From Palaemon carinicauda (lineage: Eukaryota; Arthropoda; Malacostraca; Decapoda; Palaemonidae): a stretch of 64,000 nucleotides of DNA. The notes beneath the pieces are model-generated. The model saw only the letters and a list, made by a program, of their open reading frames with translations, searched no databases and was not told the DNA's origin. Made by a program: the position numbers and the translations under genes. The DNA is taken from positions 156,209,588-156,273,587 of the forward strand of contig NC_090729.1 in assembly GCF_036898095.1 (NCBI RefSeq). The letters are read 5' to 3'. Positions 21,869-36,236 of this stretch are shown piece after piece (positions within the stretch are counted from its first letter, which is position 1; each line of letters opens with the position of its first letter).

Positions 21869-24056
21869 GTGTGTACTCTGAGTCACAACCTACACAAGTC
21901 CGTAACCAAAGTCACTACCTTCACAAGTCCGTAACCAAAGTCACAACCTTCAAAAGTCCGTAACCAAAGTCACTACCAGCACAAGTCCGTAACCAAAGTC
22001 ACTACCTTCACAAGTCCGTAACCAAAGTCACTACCAGCACAAGTCCGTAACCAAAGTCACTACCAGCACAAGTCCATAACCAAAGTCACTACCAGCACAA
22101 GTAAGTAACCAAAGTCACTACCAGCACAAGTCCGTAACCAAAGTCACTACCAGCACAAGTCCGTAGCCAGAGTCACAAACTACACAAGTCCGTAACCAAA
22201 GTCACTACCAGCACAAGTCCGTAACCAAAGTCACTACCAGCACAAGTCCGTAACTAAAGTCACTACCTTCACAAGTCCGTAGACAAAGTCACTACCTGCA
22301 CAAGTCCGTAGACAAAGTCACTACCTGCACAAGTCCGTAACCAGAGTCACTACCTGCACAAGTCCGTAACCAGAGTCACTACCTTCACAAGTCCGTAACC
22401 AAAGTCACTACCTTCACAAGTCCGTAATCAAAGTCACTACCAGCACAAGTCCGTAACCAAAGTCACTACCTTCACAAGTCCGTAACCAAAGTCACTACCT
22501 TCACAAGTCCGTAACCAAAGTCACTACCAGCACAAGTCCGTAACCAAAGTCACTACCAGCACAAGTCCGTAACCAAAGTCACTACCAGCACAAGGCCGTA
22601 ACCAAAGTCACTACCAGCACAAGTCCGTAACCAAAGTCACTACCAGCACAAGTCCGTAACCAAAGTCACAACCTTCACAAGTCCGTAACCAAAGTCACAA
22701 CCTTCACAAGTCCGTAACCAGAGTCACTGCCAGCACAAGTCCGTAACCAGAGTCACTACCTTCACAAGTCCGTAACCAAAGTCACTACCTTCACAAGTCT
22801 GTAATCAAAGTCACTACCAGCACAAGTCCGTAACCAAAGTCACTACCTTCACAAGTCCGTAACCAAAGTCACTACCTTCACAAGTCCGTAACCAAAGTCA
22901 CTACCAGCACAAGTCCGTAACCAAAGTCACTACCTTCACAAGTCCGTAACCAAAGTCACTACCTTCACAAGTCCGTAACCAAAGTCACTACCTTCACAAG
23001 TCCGTAACCAAAGTCACAACCTTCACAAGTCCGTAACCAGAGTCACTGCCAGCACAAGTCCGTAACCAGAGTCACTACCTTCACAAGTCCGTAACCAAAG
23101 TCACTACCTTCACAAGTCTGTAATCAAAGTCACTACCAGCACAAGTCACTACCTTCACAAGTCTGTAATCAAAGTCACTACCAGCACAAGTCCGTAACCA
23201 AAGTCACTACCTTCACAAGTCCGTAACCAAAGTCACTACCTTCACAAGTCCGTAACCAAAGTCACTACCAGCACAAGTCCGTAACCAAAGTCACTACCTT
23301 CACAAGTCCGTAACCAAAGTCACTACCTTCACAAGTCCGTAACCAAAGTCACTACCTTCACAAGTCCGTAACCAAAGTCACTACCTTCACAAGTCCGTAA
23401 CCAAAGTCACTACCTTCACAAGTCCGTAACCAAAGTCACTACCTTCACAAGTCCGTAACCAAAGTCACTACCTTCACAAGTCCGTAACCAAAGTCACTAC
23501 CTTCACAAGTCCGTAATCAAAGTCACTACCAGCACAAGTCCGTAACCAAAGTCACTACCTTCACAAGTCCGTAACCAAAGTCACTACCTTCACAAGTCCG
23601 TAACCAAAGTCACTACCAGCACAAGTCCGTAACCAAAGTCACTACCTTCACAAGTCCGTAACCAAAGTCACTACCTTCACAAGTCCGTAACCAAAGTCAC
23701 TACCTTCACAAGTCCGTAACCAAAGTCACTACCTTCACAAGGCCGTAACCAAAGTCACTACCAGCACAAGGCCGTAACCAAAGTCACTACCAGCACAAGT
23801 CCGTAACCAAAGTCACTACCAGCACAAGTCCGTAACCAAAGTCACAACCTTCCTAAGTCTGTAACGAACGTCACAACCTTCCTAAGTCTGTAACGAACGT
23901 CACAACCTTCCTAAGTCTGTAACGAACGTCACAACCTTCCTAAGTCTGTAACGAACGTCACAACCTTCCTAAGTCTGTAACGAACGTCACAACCTTCCTT
24001 AGTCTGTAACCAACGTCACAACCTTCCTAAGTCTGTAACGAACGTCACAACCTAGA

Positions 24057-24057
<1 letters not shown>
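21869..24057. repeat. Satellite block S2, 29-bp unit
   Basis: The unit is CACTACCTTCACAAGTCCGT plus AACCAAAGT (29 bp), with a common CAGCAC variant in place of CTTCAC. A single 16-bp truncated unit (AGCACAAGTCACTACC context, near 23145) is a useful marker of copy number. The last units switch to the GTAACGAAC type. Confidence 0.95.
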
Positions 24058-24089
<32 letters not shown>

Positions 24090-25477
24090 TCAGAGTAAAC
24101 GATGTGCTTTTAACGAATTACCTTTATTTCCACAAAATAAGCTATTCCGCTGTAATGAACAACACCCTTCCCAAAGGACAGGTGAGAACCTGGGATTTTG
24201 GGTGTGCGAAAATAGGGCAAAACATGATTATTTAACACGAGATTTGTAAAGGGATACAGAACCAAACAGACCCACCTAACTTAGTAGTTCCCAGGTCACA
24301 ACTCCTAACAAGGGGCAAGCGCTCCGGATCCCCATTCCTAAGTCACAAACCTTCCCAGATCACAACCCCAAGCCCGGGGACTTTTTTTTCTCCCCCGATC
24401 CCTCTTCTCAGATCATTAACAAAAAGTAATTCAAATAAATCTTCACACATGATAAACCAAATCACAAATAATTCCTTATCTTATGGTTGACACTTCAAGT
24501 CTAGACAATCCCAACAGAAGCGTTGTACTAGTAAAGTTATCCCATATATCTATAACAAAGTTTCGAAATAGATTGTACAGTACTTCCCTCTTGTCCTTTG
24601 TTCACTAAAGGCGTTCCGGTTTAGTCAATCCTACAAATAAACCATAGCACTTGCAACACTTTTCCTGAAGAGTTAAGTATCTTTAGTATATTCATCGACT
24701 AGTTCAATATAACCACTAGAAAAATAAGAAAATGATTCATAACCAACTTGCACTGCACACCATCCGTAGAAATTAGGTTTTTGTCAAAATCAATGCCAAT
24801 AAGTCCAGCCGCTGCCTTTGCCATAGCAACTACACTTATGGCGGCTTTCCTTCATTCCAATTATTCAGTCAAGCACTGATACCAGTGGACATTAAGGTAA
24901 CTTTATTACTCCGCTGAAATCTTTGTAGAACTGCTTTCTACTTAGGTTGTTCGTAATAGGTTATGAAGCCGTTACGACATAAGGATGTCACAGCTCTCGG
25001 CCAATTAACTATAATTGGAACTGCTTGTATTTGCGTAAGAAAGTGAGACAAGGGGCTCATTAAAAGTAAACATTACCATAGAGGAAACGTCTCAACCGAC
25101 TTGAGGAAAACTGAGGTAAAACTTATCAATCATCATTAATTCTACCTCGTTCAATCGAATAAAAGCTATCTATAGAGTTTTTCAAATTCTCTTTCCATGT
25201 AGGTGATTATTATTTATTTCAATATTGAGGGCAGCATGCTTCTAAAGTTTTACCGAGGATCCCCATATTTCGGTAGTAAATTTTCCCCATCCATACCAAT
25301 AGTTCCCGCTGGGTGTCCCCTATTACCTAGGATATATTAGGTGTATCTTAATATTTTTTTTTGCGAGGAAATTAAAGGTCATTAAAAAAAAAAACTCGAG
25401 TCTTCCTATATATAACCCATTTTTTTCATTAGTAATGTTTGCACCCCCTCCCCAGTTTTACTAAAATAATACCCACA
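24058..25477. repeat. 1.4 kb unique segment, copy 2 (with poly(A) 24058-24087)
   Basis: Same as copy 1 starting at 24088, an offset of 3609 bp. Appears identical to copy 3. Confidence 0.95.
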
Positions 25478-28400
25478 CGTGTGTACTCTGAGTCACAACC
25501 TACACAAGTCCGTAACCAAAGTCACTACCTTCACAAGTCCGTAACCAAAGTCACAACCTTCAAAAGTCCGTAACCAAAGTCACTACCAGCACAAGTCCGT
25601 AACCAAAGTCACTACCTTCACAAGTCCGTAACCAAAGTCACTACCAGCACAAGTCCGTAACCAAAGTCACTACCAGCACAAGTCCATAACCAAAGTCACT
25701 ACCAGCACAAGTAAGTAACCAAAGTCACTACCAGCACAAGTCCGTAACCAAAGTCACTACCAGCACAAGTCCGTAGCCAGAGTCACAAACTACACAAGTC
25801 CGTAACCAAAGTCACTACCAGCACAAGTCCGTAACCAAAGTCACTACCAGCACAAGTCCGTAACTAAAGTCACTACCTTCACAAGTCCGTAGACAAAGTC
25901 ACTACCTGCACAAGTCCGTAGACAAAGTCACTACCTGCACAAGTCCGTAACCAGAGTCACTACCTGCACAAGTCCGTAACCAGAGTCACTACCTTCACAA
26001 GTCCGTAACCAAAGTCACTACCTTCACAAGTCCGTAATCAAAGTCACTACCAGCACAAGTCCGTAACCAAAGTCACTACCTTCACAAGTCCGTAACCAAA
26101 GTCACTACCTTCACAAGTCCGTAACCAAAGTCACTACCAGCACAAGTCCGTAACCAAAGTCACTACCAGCACAAGTCCGTAACCAAAGTCACTACCAGCA
26201 CAAGGCCGTAACCAAAGTCACTACCAGCACAAGTCCGTAACCAAAGTCACTACCAGCACAAGTCCGTAACCAAAGTCACAACCTTCACAAGTCCGTAACC
26301 AAAGTCACAACCTTCACAAGTCCGTAACCAGAGTCACTGCCAGCACAAGTCCGTAACCAGAGTCACTACCTTCACAAGTCCGTAACCAAAGTCACTACCT
26401 TCACAAGTCTGTAATCAAAGTCACTACCAGCACAAGTCCGTAACCAAAGTCACTACCTTCACAAGTCCGTAACCAAAGTCACTACCTTCACAAGTCCGTA
26501 ACCAAAGTCACTACCAGCACAAGTCCGTAACCAAAGTCACTACCTTCACAAGTCCGTAACCAAAGTCACTACCTTCACAAGTCCGTAACCAAAGTCACTA
26601 CCTTCACAAGTCCGTAACCAAAGTCACAACCTTCACAAGTCCGTAACCAGAGTCACTGCCAGCACAAGTCCGTAACCAGAGTCACTACCTTCACAAGTCC
26701 GTAACCAAAGTCACTACCTTCACAAGTCTGTAATCAAAGTCACTACCAGCACAAGTCACTACCTTCACAAGTCTGTAATCAAAGTCACTACCAGCACAAG
26801 TCCGTAACCAAAGTCACTACCTTCACAAGTCCGTAACCAAAGTCACTACCTTCACAAGTCCGTAACCAAAGTCACTACCAGCACAAGTCCGTAACCAAAG
26901 TCACTACCTTCACAAGTCCGTAACCAAAGTCACTACCTTCACAAGTCCGTAACCAAAGTCACTACCTTCACAAGTCCGTAACCAAAGTCACTACCAGCAC
27001 AAGTCCGTAACCAAAGTCACTACCTTCACAAGTCCGTAACCAAAGTCACTACCTTCACAAGTCCGTAACCAAAGTCACTACCTTCACAAGTCCGTAACCA
27101 AAGTCACTACCTTCACAAGTCCGTAACCAAAGTCACTACCTTCACAAGTCCGTAACCAAAGTCACTACCTTCACAAGTCCGTAACCAAAGTCACTACCTT
27201 CACAAGTCTGTAATCAAAGTCACTACCAGCACAAGTCCGTAACCAAAGTCACTACCAGCACAAGTCCGTAACCAAAGTCACTACCAGCACAAGTCCGTAA
27301 CCAAAGTCACAACCTTCACAAGTCCGTAACCAAAGTCACAACCTTCACAAGTCCGTAACCAGAGTCACTGCCAGCACAAGTCCGTAACCAGAGTCACTAC
27401 CTTCACAAGTCCGTAACCAAAGTCACTACCTTCACAAGTCTGTAATCAAAGTCACTACCAGCACAAGTCCGTAACCAAAGTCACTACCTTCACAAGTCCG
27501 TAACCAAAGTCACTACCTTCACAAGTCCGTAACCAAAGTCACTACCAGCACAAGTCCGTAACCAAAGTCACTACCTTCACAAGTCCGTAACCAAAGTCAC
27601 TACCTTCACAAGTCCGTAACCAAAGTCACTACCTTCACAAGTCCGTAACCAAAGTCACAACCTTCACAAGTCCGTAACCAGAGTCACTGCCAGCACAAGT
27701 CCGTAACCAGAGTCACTACCTTCACAAGTCCGTAACCAAAGTCACTACCTTCACAAGTCTGTAATCAAAGTCACTACCAGCACAAGTCACTACCTTCACA
27801 AGTCTGTAATCAAAGTCACTACCAGCACAAGTCCGTAACCAAAGTCACTACCTTCACAAGTCCGTAACCAAAGTCACTACCTTCACAAGTCCGTAACCAA
27901 AGTCACTACCAGCACAAGTCCGTAACCAAAGTCACTACCTTCACAAGTCCGTAACCAAAGTCACTACCTTCACAAGTCCGTAACCAAAGTCACTACCTTC
28001 ACAAGTCCGTAACCAAAGTCACTACCTTCACAAGTCCGTAACCAAAGTCACTACCTTCACAAGTCCGTAACCAAAGTCACTACCTTCACAAGTCCGTAAC
28101 CAAAGTCACTACCTTCACAAGTCCGTAACCAAAGTCACTACCTTCACAAGTCCGTAATCAAAGTCACTACCAGCACAAGTCCGTAACCAAAGTCACTACC
28201 TTCACAAGTCCGTAACCAAAGTCACTACCTTCACAAGTCCGTAACCAAAGTCACTACCAGCACAAGTCCGTAACCAAAGTCACTACCTTCACAAGTCCGT
28301 AACCAAAGTCACTACCTTCACAAGTCCGTAACCAAAGTCACTACCTTCACAAGTCCGTAACCAAAGTCACTACCTTCACAAGGCCGTAACCAAAGTCACT

Positions 28401-28698
28401 ACCAGCACAAGGCCGTAACCAAAGTCACTACCAGCACAAGTCCGTAACCAAAGTCACTACCAGCACAAGTCCGTAACCAAAGTCACAACCTTCCTAAGTC
28501 TGTAACGAACGTCACAACCTTCCTAAGTCTGTAACGAACGTCACAACCTTCCTAAGTCTGTAACGAACGTCACAACCTTCCTAAGTCTGTAACGAACGTC
28601 ACAACCTTCCTAAGTCTGTAACGAACGTCACAACCTTCCTTAGTCTGTAACCAACGTCACAACCTTCCTAAGTCTGTAACGAACGTCACAACCTAGAC
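25478..28698. repeat. Satellite block S3, 29-bp unit with an internal 1031-bp duplication
   Basis: It matches S2 up to about 26985, then contains an extra 1031 bp (for example GAGTCACTGCC at 26331 and 27362). 1031 equals 35 x 29 + 16, which is explained by 35 full units and the 16-bp truncated unit. Confidence 0.9.
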
Positions 28699-28729
<31 letters not shown>

Positions 28730-30117
28730 TCAGAGTAAACGATGTGCTTTTAACGAATTACCTTTATTTCCACAAAATAAGCTATTCCGCTGTAATGAAC
28801 AACACCCTTCCCAAAGGACAGGTGAGAACCTGGGATTTTGGGTGTGCGAAAATAGGGCAAAACATGATTATTTAACACGAGATTTGTAAAGGGATACAGA
28901 ACCAAACAGACCCACCTAACTTAGTAGTTCCCAGGTCACAACTCCTAACAAGGGGCAAGCGCTCCGGATCCCCATTCCTAAGTCACAAACCTTCCCAGAT
29001 CACAACCCCAAGCCCGGGGACTTTTTTTTCTCCCCCGATCCCTCTTCTCAGATCATTAACAAAAAGTAATTCAAATAAATCTTCACACATGATAAACCAA
29101 ATCACAAATAATTCCTTATCTTATGGTTGACACTTCAAGTCTAGACAATCCCAACAGAAGCGTTGTACTAGTAAAGTTATCCCATATATCTATAACAAAG
29201 TTTCGAAATAGATTGTACAGTACTTCCCTCTTGTCCTTTGTTCACTAAAGGCGTTCCGGTTTAGTCAATCCTACAAATAAACCATAGCACTTGCAACACT
29301 TTTCCTGAAGAGTTAAGTATCTTTAGTATATTCATCGACTAGTTCAATATAACCACTAGAAAAATAAGAAAATGATTCATAACCAACTTGCACTGCACAC
29401 CATCCGTAGAAATTAGGTTTTTGTCAAAATCAATGCCAATAAGTCCAGCCGCTGCCTTTGCCATAGCAACTACACTTATGGCGGCTTTCCTTCATTCCAA
29501 TTATTCAGTCAAGCACTGATACCAGTGGACATTAAGGTAACTTTATTACTCCGCTGAAATCTTTGTAGAACTGCTTTCTACTTAGGTTGTTCGTAATAGG
29601 TTATGAAGCCGTTACGACATAAGGATGTCACAGCTCTCGGCCAATTAACTATAATTGGAACTGCTTGTATTTGCGTAAGAAAGTGAGACAAGGGGCTCAT
29701 TAAAAGTAAACATTACCATAGAGGAAACGTCTCAACCGACTTGAGGAAAACTGAGGTAAAACTTATCAATCATCATTAATTCTACCTCGTTCAATCGAAT
29801 AAAAGCTATCTATAGAGTTTTTCAAATTCTCTTTCCATGTAGGTGATTATTATTTATTTCAATATTGAGGGCAGCATGCTTCTAAAGTTTTACCGAGGAT
29901 CCCCATATTTCGGTAGTAAATTTTCCCCATCCATACCAATAGTTCCCGCTGGGTGTCCCCTATTACCTAGGATATATTAGGTGTATCTTAATATTTTTTT
30001 TTGCGAGGAAATTAAAGGTCATTAAAAAAAAAAACTCGAGTCTTCCTATATATAACCCATTTTTTTCATTAGTAATGTTTGCACCCCCTCCCCAGTTTTA
30101 CTAAAATAATACCCACA
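28699..30117. repeat. 1.4 kb unique segment, copy 3 (with poly(A) 28699-28727)
   Basis: Offset 4640 bp from copy 2; no mismatch was found by eye over the unique part. The identity continues into the adjoining satellite to about 31895. Confidence 0.95.
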
Positions 30118-32749
30118 CGTGTGTACTCTGAGTCACAACCTACACAAGTCCGTAACCAAAGTCACTACCTTCACAAGTCCGTAACCAAAGTCACAACCTT
30201 CAAAAGTCCGTAACCAAAGTCACTACCAGCACAAGTCCGTAACCAAAGTCACTACCTTCACAAGTCCGTAACCAAAGTCACTACCAGCACAAGTCCGTAA
30301 CCAAAGTCACTACCAGCACAAGTCCATAACCAAAGTCACTACCAGCACAAGTAAGTAACCAAAGTCACTACCAGCACAAGTCCGTAACCAAAGTCACTAC
30401 CAGCACAAGTCCGTAGCCAGAGTCACAAACTACACAAGTCCGTAACCAAAGTCACTACCAGCACAAGTCCGTAACCAAAGTCACTACCAGCACAAGTCCG
30501 TAACTAAAGTCACTACCTTCACAAGTCCGTAGACAAAGTCACTACCTGCACAAGTCCGTAGACAAAGTCACTACCTGCACAAGTCCGTAACCAGAGTCAC
30601 TACCTGCACAAGTCCGTAACCAGAGTCACTACCTTCACAAGTCCGTAACCAAAGTCACTACCTTCACAAGTCCGTAATCAAAGTCACTACCAGCACAAGT
30701 CCGTAACCAAAGTCACTACCTTCACAAGTCCGTAACCAAAGTCACTACCTTCACAAGTCCGTAACCAAAGTCACTACCAGCACAAGTCCGTAACCAAAGT
30801 CACTACCAGCACAAGTCCGTAACCAAAGTCACTACCAGCACAAGGCCGTAACCAAAGTCACTACCAGCACAAGTCCGTAACCAAAGTCACTACCAGCACA
30901 AGTCCGTAACCAAAGTCACAACCTTCACAAGTCCGTAACCAAAGTCACAACCTTCACAAGTCCGTAACCAGAGTCACTGCCAGCACAAGTCCGTAACCAG
31001 AGTCACTACCTTCACAAGTCCGTAACCAAAGTCACTACCTTCACAAGTCTGTAATCAAAGTCACTACCAGCACAAGTCCGTAACCAAAGTCACTACCTTC
31101 ACAAGTCCGTAACCAAAGTCACTACCTTCACAAGTCCGTAACCAAAGTCACTACCAGCACAAGTCCGTAACCAAAGTCACTACCTTCACAAGTCCGTAAC
31201 CAAAGTCACTACCTTCACAAGTCCGTAACCAAAGTCACTACCTTCACAAGTCCGTAACCAAAGTCACAACCTTCACAAGTCCGTAACCAGAGTCACTGCC
31301 AGCACAAGTCCGTAACCAGAGTCACTACCTTCACAAGTCCGTAACCAAAGTCACTACCTTCACAAGTCTGTAATCAAAGTCACTACCAGCACAAGTCACT
31401 ACCTTCACAAGTCTGTAATCAAAGTCACTACCAGCACAAGTCCGTAACCAAAGTCACTACCTTCACAAGTCCGTAACCAAAGTCACTACCTTCACAAGTC
31501 CGTAACCAAAGTCACTACCAGCACAAGTCCGTAACCAAAGTCACTACCTTCACAAGTCCGTAACCAAAGTCACTACCTTCACAAGTCCGTAACCAAAGTC
31601 ACTACCTTCACAAGTCCGTAACCAAAGTCACTACCAGCACAAGTCCGTAACCAAAGTCACTACCTTCACAAGTCCGTAACCAAAGTCACTACCTTCACAA
31701 GTCCGTAACCAAAGTCACTACCTTCACAAGTCCGTAACCAAAGTCACTACCTTCACAAGTCCGTAACCAAAGTCACTACCTTCACAAGTCCGTAACCAAA
31801 GTCACTACCTTCACAAGTCCGTAACCAAAGTCACTACCTTCACAAGTCTGTAATCAAAGTCACTACCAGCACAAGTCCGTAACCAAAGTCACTACCTTCA
31901 CAAGTCCGTAACCAAAGTCACTACCTTCACAAGTCCGTAACCAAAGTCACTACCAGCACAAGTCCGTAACCAAAGTCACTACCTTCACAAGTCCGTAACC
32001 AAAGTCACTACCTTCACAAGTCCGTAACCAAAGTCACTACCTTCACAAGTCCGTAACCAAAGTCACTACCTTCACAAGGCCGTAACCAAAGTCACTACCA
32101 GCACAAGGCCGTAACCAAAGTCACTACCAGCACAAGTCCGTAACCAAAGTCACTATCAGCACAAGTCCGTAACCAAAGTCACAACCTTCACAATTCCGTA
32201 ACCAAAGTCACAACCTTCACAAGTCCGTAACCAAAGTCACAACCTTCACAAGTCCGTAACCAAAGTCACAACCTTCACAAGTCCGTAACCAGAGTCACTG
32301 CCAGCACAAGTCCGTAACCAGAGTCACTGCCAGCACAAGTCCGTAACCAGAGTCACTACCTTCACAAGTCCGTAACCAGAGTCACTGCCAGCATAAGTCC
32401 GTAACCAGAGTCACTACCAGCACAATTCCGTAACCAGAGTCACTACCTTCACTAGTCCGTAACCAGAGTCACTACCAGCACAAGTCCGTAACCAAAGTCA
32501 CTACCAGCACAAGTCCGTAACCAAAGTCACTACCAGTACAAGTCCGTAACCAAAGTCACTACCAGCACAAGTCTGTAACCAAAGTCACTACCAGCACAAG
32601 TTTGGTTAAAGTCATTGAACGTTCAAAAGTCTAATTGAATTCACTAAACTTCCACTCATTTGAAATCAGCTTGACCAAATCTGCACAAGTGTGTGACCAG
32701 TCGCTAAACCTTCAAAAGTGAGTAAGCAGAGTCACTAAACCTACACTAC
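30118..32749. repeat. Satellite block S4, 29-bp unit
   Basis: Same unit as S2 and S3. It degenerates at its right end (32600-32749) into single diverged units, where the TIR element begins. Confidence 0.9.
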
Positions 32750-32751
32750 TA

Positions 32752-33314
32752 TGAGATTCAGGGCCTCTGTAACACGGTTTTTTGGACTTTGCTCCTTATC
32801 AAAGCATCGGGTGTAGCTGAAAGTTGACATATGTATATTTTACAACCACACACAAATTTTGTCAGCATTATCAATAACCTAAACCCGATGGTTTTAATTT
32901 TTATAGAGTAAAAATGATCCAGCCGACGCCATGGCCAGTGATACCGAGCCAAGAGTCGAAAACATTCATTACGTAAGCAATGTAAACACCTTTGGACAAA
33001 ATTTTGCCCCGCCCATCCACCAGACACCCATTCACCTTCTCCCATCTGCTCTGAAACCCATAACAGTCAAGAATGGGTAACAGGATTTGGAATTGCCCCC
33101 GTGGTTGCAAACCTGCATTTTTCTTACGACTTGCAACTTTATACAGTCATGAGAAAGCCCTTGGCCATATCTATTATAGCCTGAATAGGTAATTATTCAG
33201 TTTCTAGTTTAAATCCAATGTTTATGGTCTGATTTGTATTTAGCGTAACATGATTATAATACTTGTAATGTCATTCAGGCTTTTGAACATTTCCATTAAC
33301 TATTCACTATGCCA

Positions 33315-33405
<91 letters not shown>

Positions 33406-34783
33406 TAAACAGTCTTTATATAACTTTTTTTGTTAAAATAAGATTTTTGTGCTAAAATCTCCATCAGCCCAACGGATCATCCGATATAATTTTTTTTTTC
33501 TTCTTCTTAGGCCGTACGAACGTGCTGGCTATGTTTTGGGCATGACTGCATTTTGTAAATAAATCATGAATAGTTTTAGAAGTAAAGTGAACATAATTCA
33601 TTTATCCTTTAAAATATCTACTACATGTAGCAAAACAAATAGTAGTAAAGATGATAATGCAATGAAGGAATGATACCATACTTTATCTTTAGCTTCAACG
33701 TCGGCAATAACATACCCAGTTGCCATAATTTGTCAGCTTAATGAAATAACCTATCATCTAATGTTAAACTTAATTTCTGAGGAGGCCATGGCTTATTGCA
33801 CAGTGAAAAAACATGACAAAGACTTTATGAATGGCGGAACAATACATAGATGTGGGTGGGGTATCAGTGCTGGCGTAGTAATAATACTGTAGCAGTACTG
33901 CCGCAACAGTAGTATGCATGAATTAAACGTTTAGGCCAACTGCTGGGATCATTGAGGATCATTTAGCACTTCTTACAACTACTCGAGAAATGAGTTTTTA
34001 TAGCCAGAATTTGAATTTTCTGATCCAACAATGCCCATGATAGCCTTCAGTGTTATCCTGATTCATAACGAGGCCAAAGTGGGTGGAGTCTCATGAAGTC
34101 ATCATTCTGATGATAATTATTGGTGAAGGTTTAAAGCGAAAATACAGTACCGGCTATTTTTTTTTTTTTACAGTAAATAGGTAGGTAGATAGACAATGAA
34201 TAAAAATTGCTTGACATTGGATATAGCAGTTATCAAATCAAGCTGGTCTACTACGTTTTTGAAAATTACCAACTATTCCATACACTTTGTCAATCTGATT
34301 GTGACCTATAAAGTAGACTGTAATTTCTTAGGAAACTTATTTTGGGAGTTAGACAAATAATCGAAGTGTTTTTGTATTTATTAACATATTTTGTTCGTTT
34401 GTTCATTATGACAATTCTCAGTGGAGAGGTTTCAGAGTTCATAAAGGTGTACTGCTTTGCTCTTATTTACACTTTTGTGTTATTGTTGGCAGAGGTATAG
34501 CCTTCGTTACGTATAACCAATCATCGATCGAGAAAGAGAAGAAATGCCGTCATAAGTTACGTAACGAGTGCGTTCGAAACCTTTTCTCTGAGTAAGTTGG
34601 CCCGTTTTCAAAAATCGTCACTTTTACTTAATAAAGTACCAAATTTATTCAACCTACGTAATGCAGAATATAGTCAAAATTTATGTGTAGATATAATGTG
34701 CATTCTGAATAAGCGTTATATTTATGAAATTCATAGAAAAAAGTTATTGCGAAAAAACCGTGTTACAGGGGCCCTGAATCTCA
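32752..34783. mobile_element. 2.03 kb element with 32-bp terminal inverted repeats inside the satellite
   Basis: The left end is TGAGATTCAGGGCCTCTGTA continuing ACACGGTTTTTT. The right end is its reverse complement with one mismatch. TA flanks both ends (32750-32751 and 34784-34785), consistent with a TA target duplication. Satellite sequence lies immediately outside. The inside is unique AT-rich DNA with a (GA)n tract (33319-33397), a GTTACGTAAC palindrome near 34556 and only short ORFs (largest 95 codons, 32758-33045 minus). No transposase is recognisable, so it is probably a non-autonomous DNA transposon. The superfamily is not assigned. Confidence 0.7.
33319..33397. repeat. (GA)n microsatellite
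   Basis: Uninterrupted GA dinucleotides inside the TIR element. Confidence 0.95.
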
Positions 34784-34785
34784 TA

Positions 34786-35719
34786 ATAGAGTAACCAAAT
34801 TCACTAAACCTGCACATGTCTAGCGAAAATAACTAACCTTCATATGTGTGTAATTGAATCAGCTAAACCTTCACAAGTGTGTAATTAAAACAGCTAAACC
34901 TTCACAAGTGTGTAATTAAAACAGCTAAACCTTCACAAGTGTGTAATTAAAACAGCTAAACCTTCACAAGTGTGTAATTAAATCAGCTAAACCTTCACAA
35001 GTGTGTAATTAAATCAGCTAAACCTTCACAAGTGTGTAATTAAATCAGCTAAACCTTCACAAGTGTAATAAATTAACTAAAACTTCACAAGTGTGCTATC
35101 AAGTAAACTAACCCTTCACAAGTGTGCTATCAAATAAACTAAGCCTTCCCATGTGTGTCATCGTGTAACCAGAGTCATTAAACCTTCCCAAGTGTGTCAT
35201 CGTGTAACCAGAGTCATTAAACCTTCACAAGTGTGTAACCAGTCATTAAACCTTCACAAGTGTGTAACCAGTCATTAAACCTCCACAAGTGTGTAACCAG
35301 TCATTAAACCTTCACAGTGTGTAATCAAATTAATTAAAACTTCACAAGTGTGCTATCAAATAAACTAAACCTTCACAAGTGTGTAATCGTGTAACCAGAG
35401 TCTTTAAACCTTCACAAGTGTGTAACCAGTCATTAAACCTTCACAAGTGTGTAACCAGTCATTAAACCTTCACAGTGTGTAATCAAATTAATCAAAACTT
35501 CACAAGTGTGCTATCAAATAAACTAAACCTTCACAAGTGTGTAATCGTGTAAGCAGAGTCGCTAGACCTTCACAGTTGTGTAACCAGTCATTAAATCTTC
35601 ACAATTGTGTAACTAGTCATTAAACCTTCACAATTGAGTAACCAGTCATTAAACCTTCACAATTGTGTAACCAGTCATTAAACCTTCACAATTGTGTAAC
35701 CAGTCATTAAACCTACACA

Positions 35720-35720
<1 letters not shown>
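34786..35720. repeat. Satellite block S5, 31- and 29-bp units
   Basis: The units are GTGTGTAATTAAAWCAGCTA plus AACCTTCACAA (31 bp), later GTGTAACCAGTCATTAAACC plus TTCACAATT (29 bp). A five-unit motif with ATCGTGTAACCAGAGTC recurs near 35160, 35190, 35380 and 35545. Confidence 0.9.

Positions 35721-35795
<75 letters not shown>
35721..35795. repeat. (TAA)n/(TTA)n tract, tail of LINE-A
   Basis: (AAT)n turns into (ATT)n at about 35773, so the tract is self-complementary. It lies at the 3' end of the minus-strand LINE-A. Confidence 0.9.
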
Positions 35796-36236
35796 GCCAA
35801 GCCAAAACCCTAGTTGGAAAAGCAAGATGCCATAAGCCCAAGGGATCTAATAGGAAAAAATAGCCCAGTGAGGAAACGAAATAAGGAAATAAATAAATTA
35901 TGAGAACAAGTTAACAAATAATTCTAAAACAGTAACAATGTCAAAACAGATATGTCCTATATAAACTAAAAAAAATGACTCATGTCAGCCTGGTCAACAT
36001 AAAAACATTTGCTCCAACTTAGAATTTTTGGAGTTCTACTGATTCAACTACCCGATTTGGATGATCATTACACAACTTGGTGACAGCTGGAATAAAACTT
36101 CTAGAATACAGTGTAGTATTGAGCCTCATGATGGAGAAACCTGGCTATTAGTATTACGAACAGGGTAGAATTGTCCAGGGAGATCTGAATATAAAGGATG
36201 GTCAGAGTTATGAAAAATCTTATGCAACATGCATAA

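Noticed and set aside
15930..32750. CRISPR-like direct repeats of 29-32 bp
   Set aside because: Units are contiguous with no unique spacers, no cas genes, and the context is eukaryotic.
32758..33110. Minus-strand ORFs of 69-95 codons inside the TIR element as a transposase
   Set aside because: No catalytic or DNA-binding motif is visible, and they are short and overlap in two frames.
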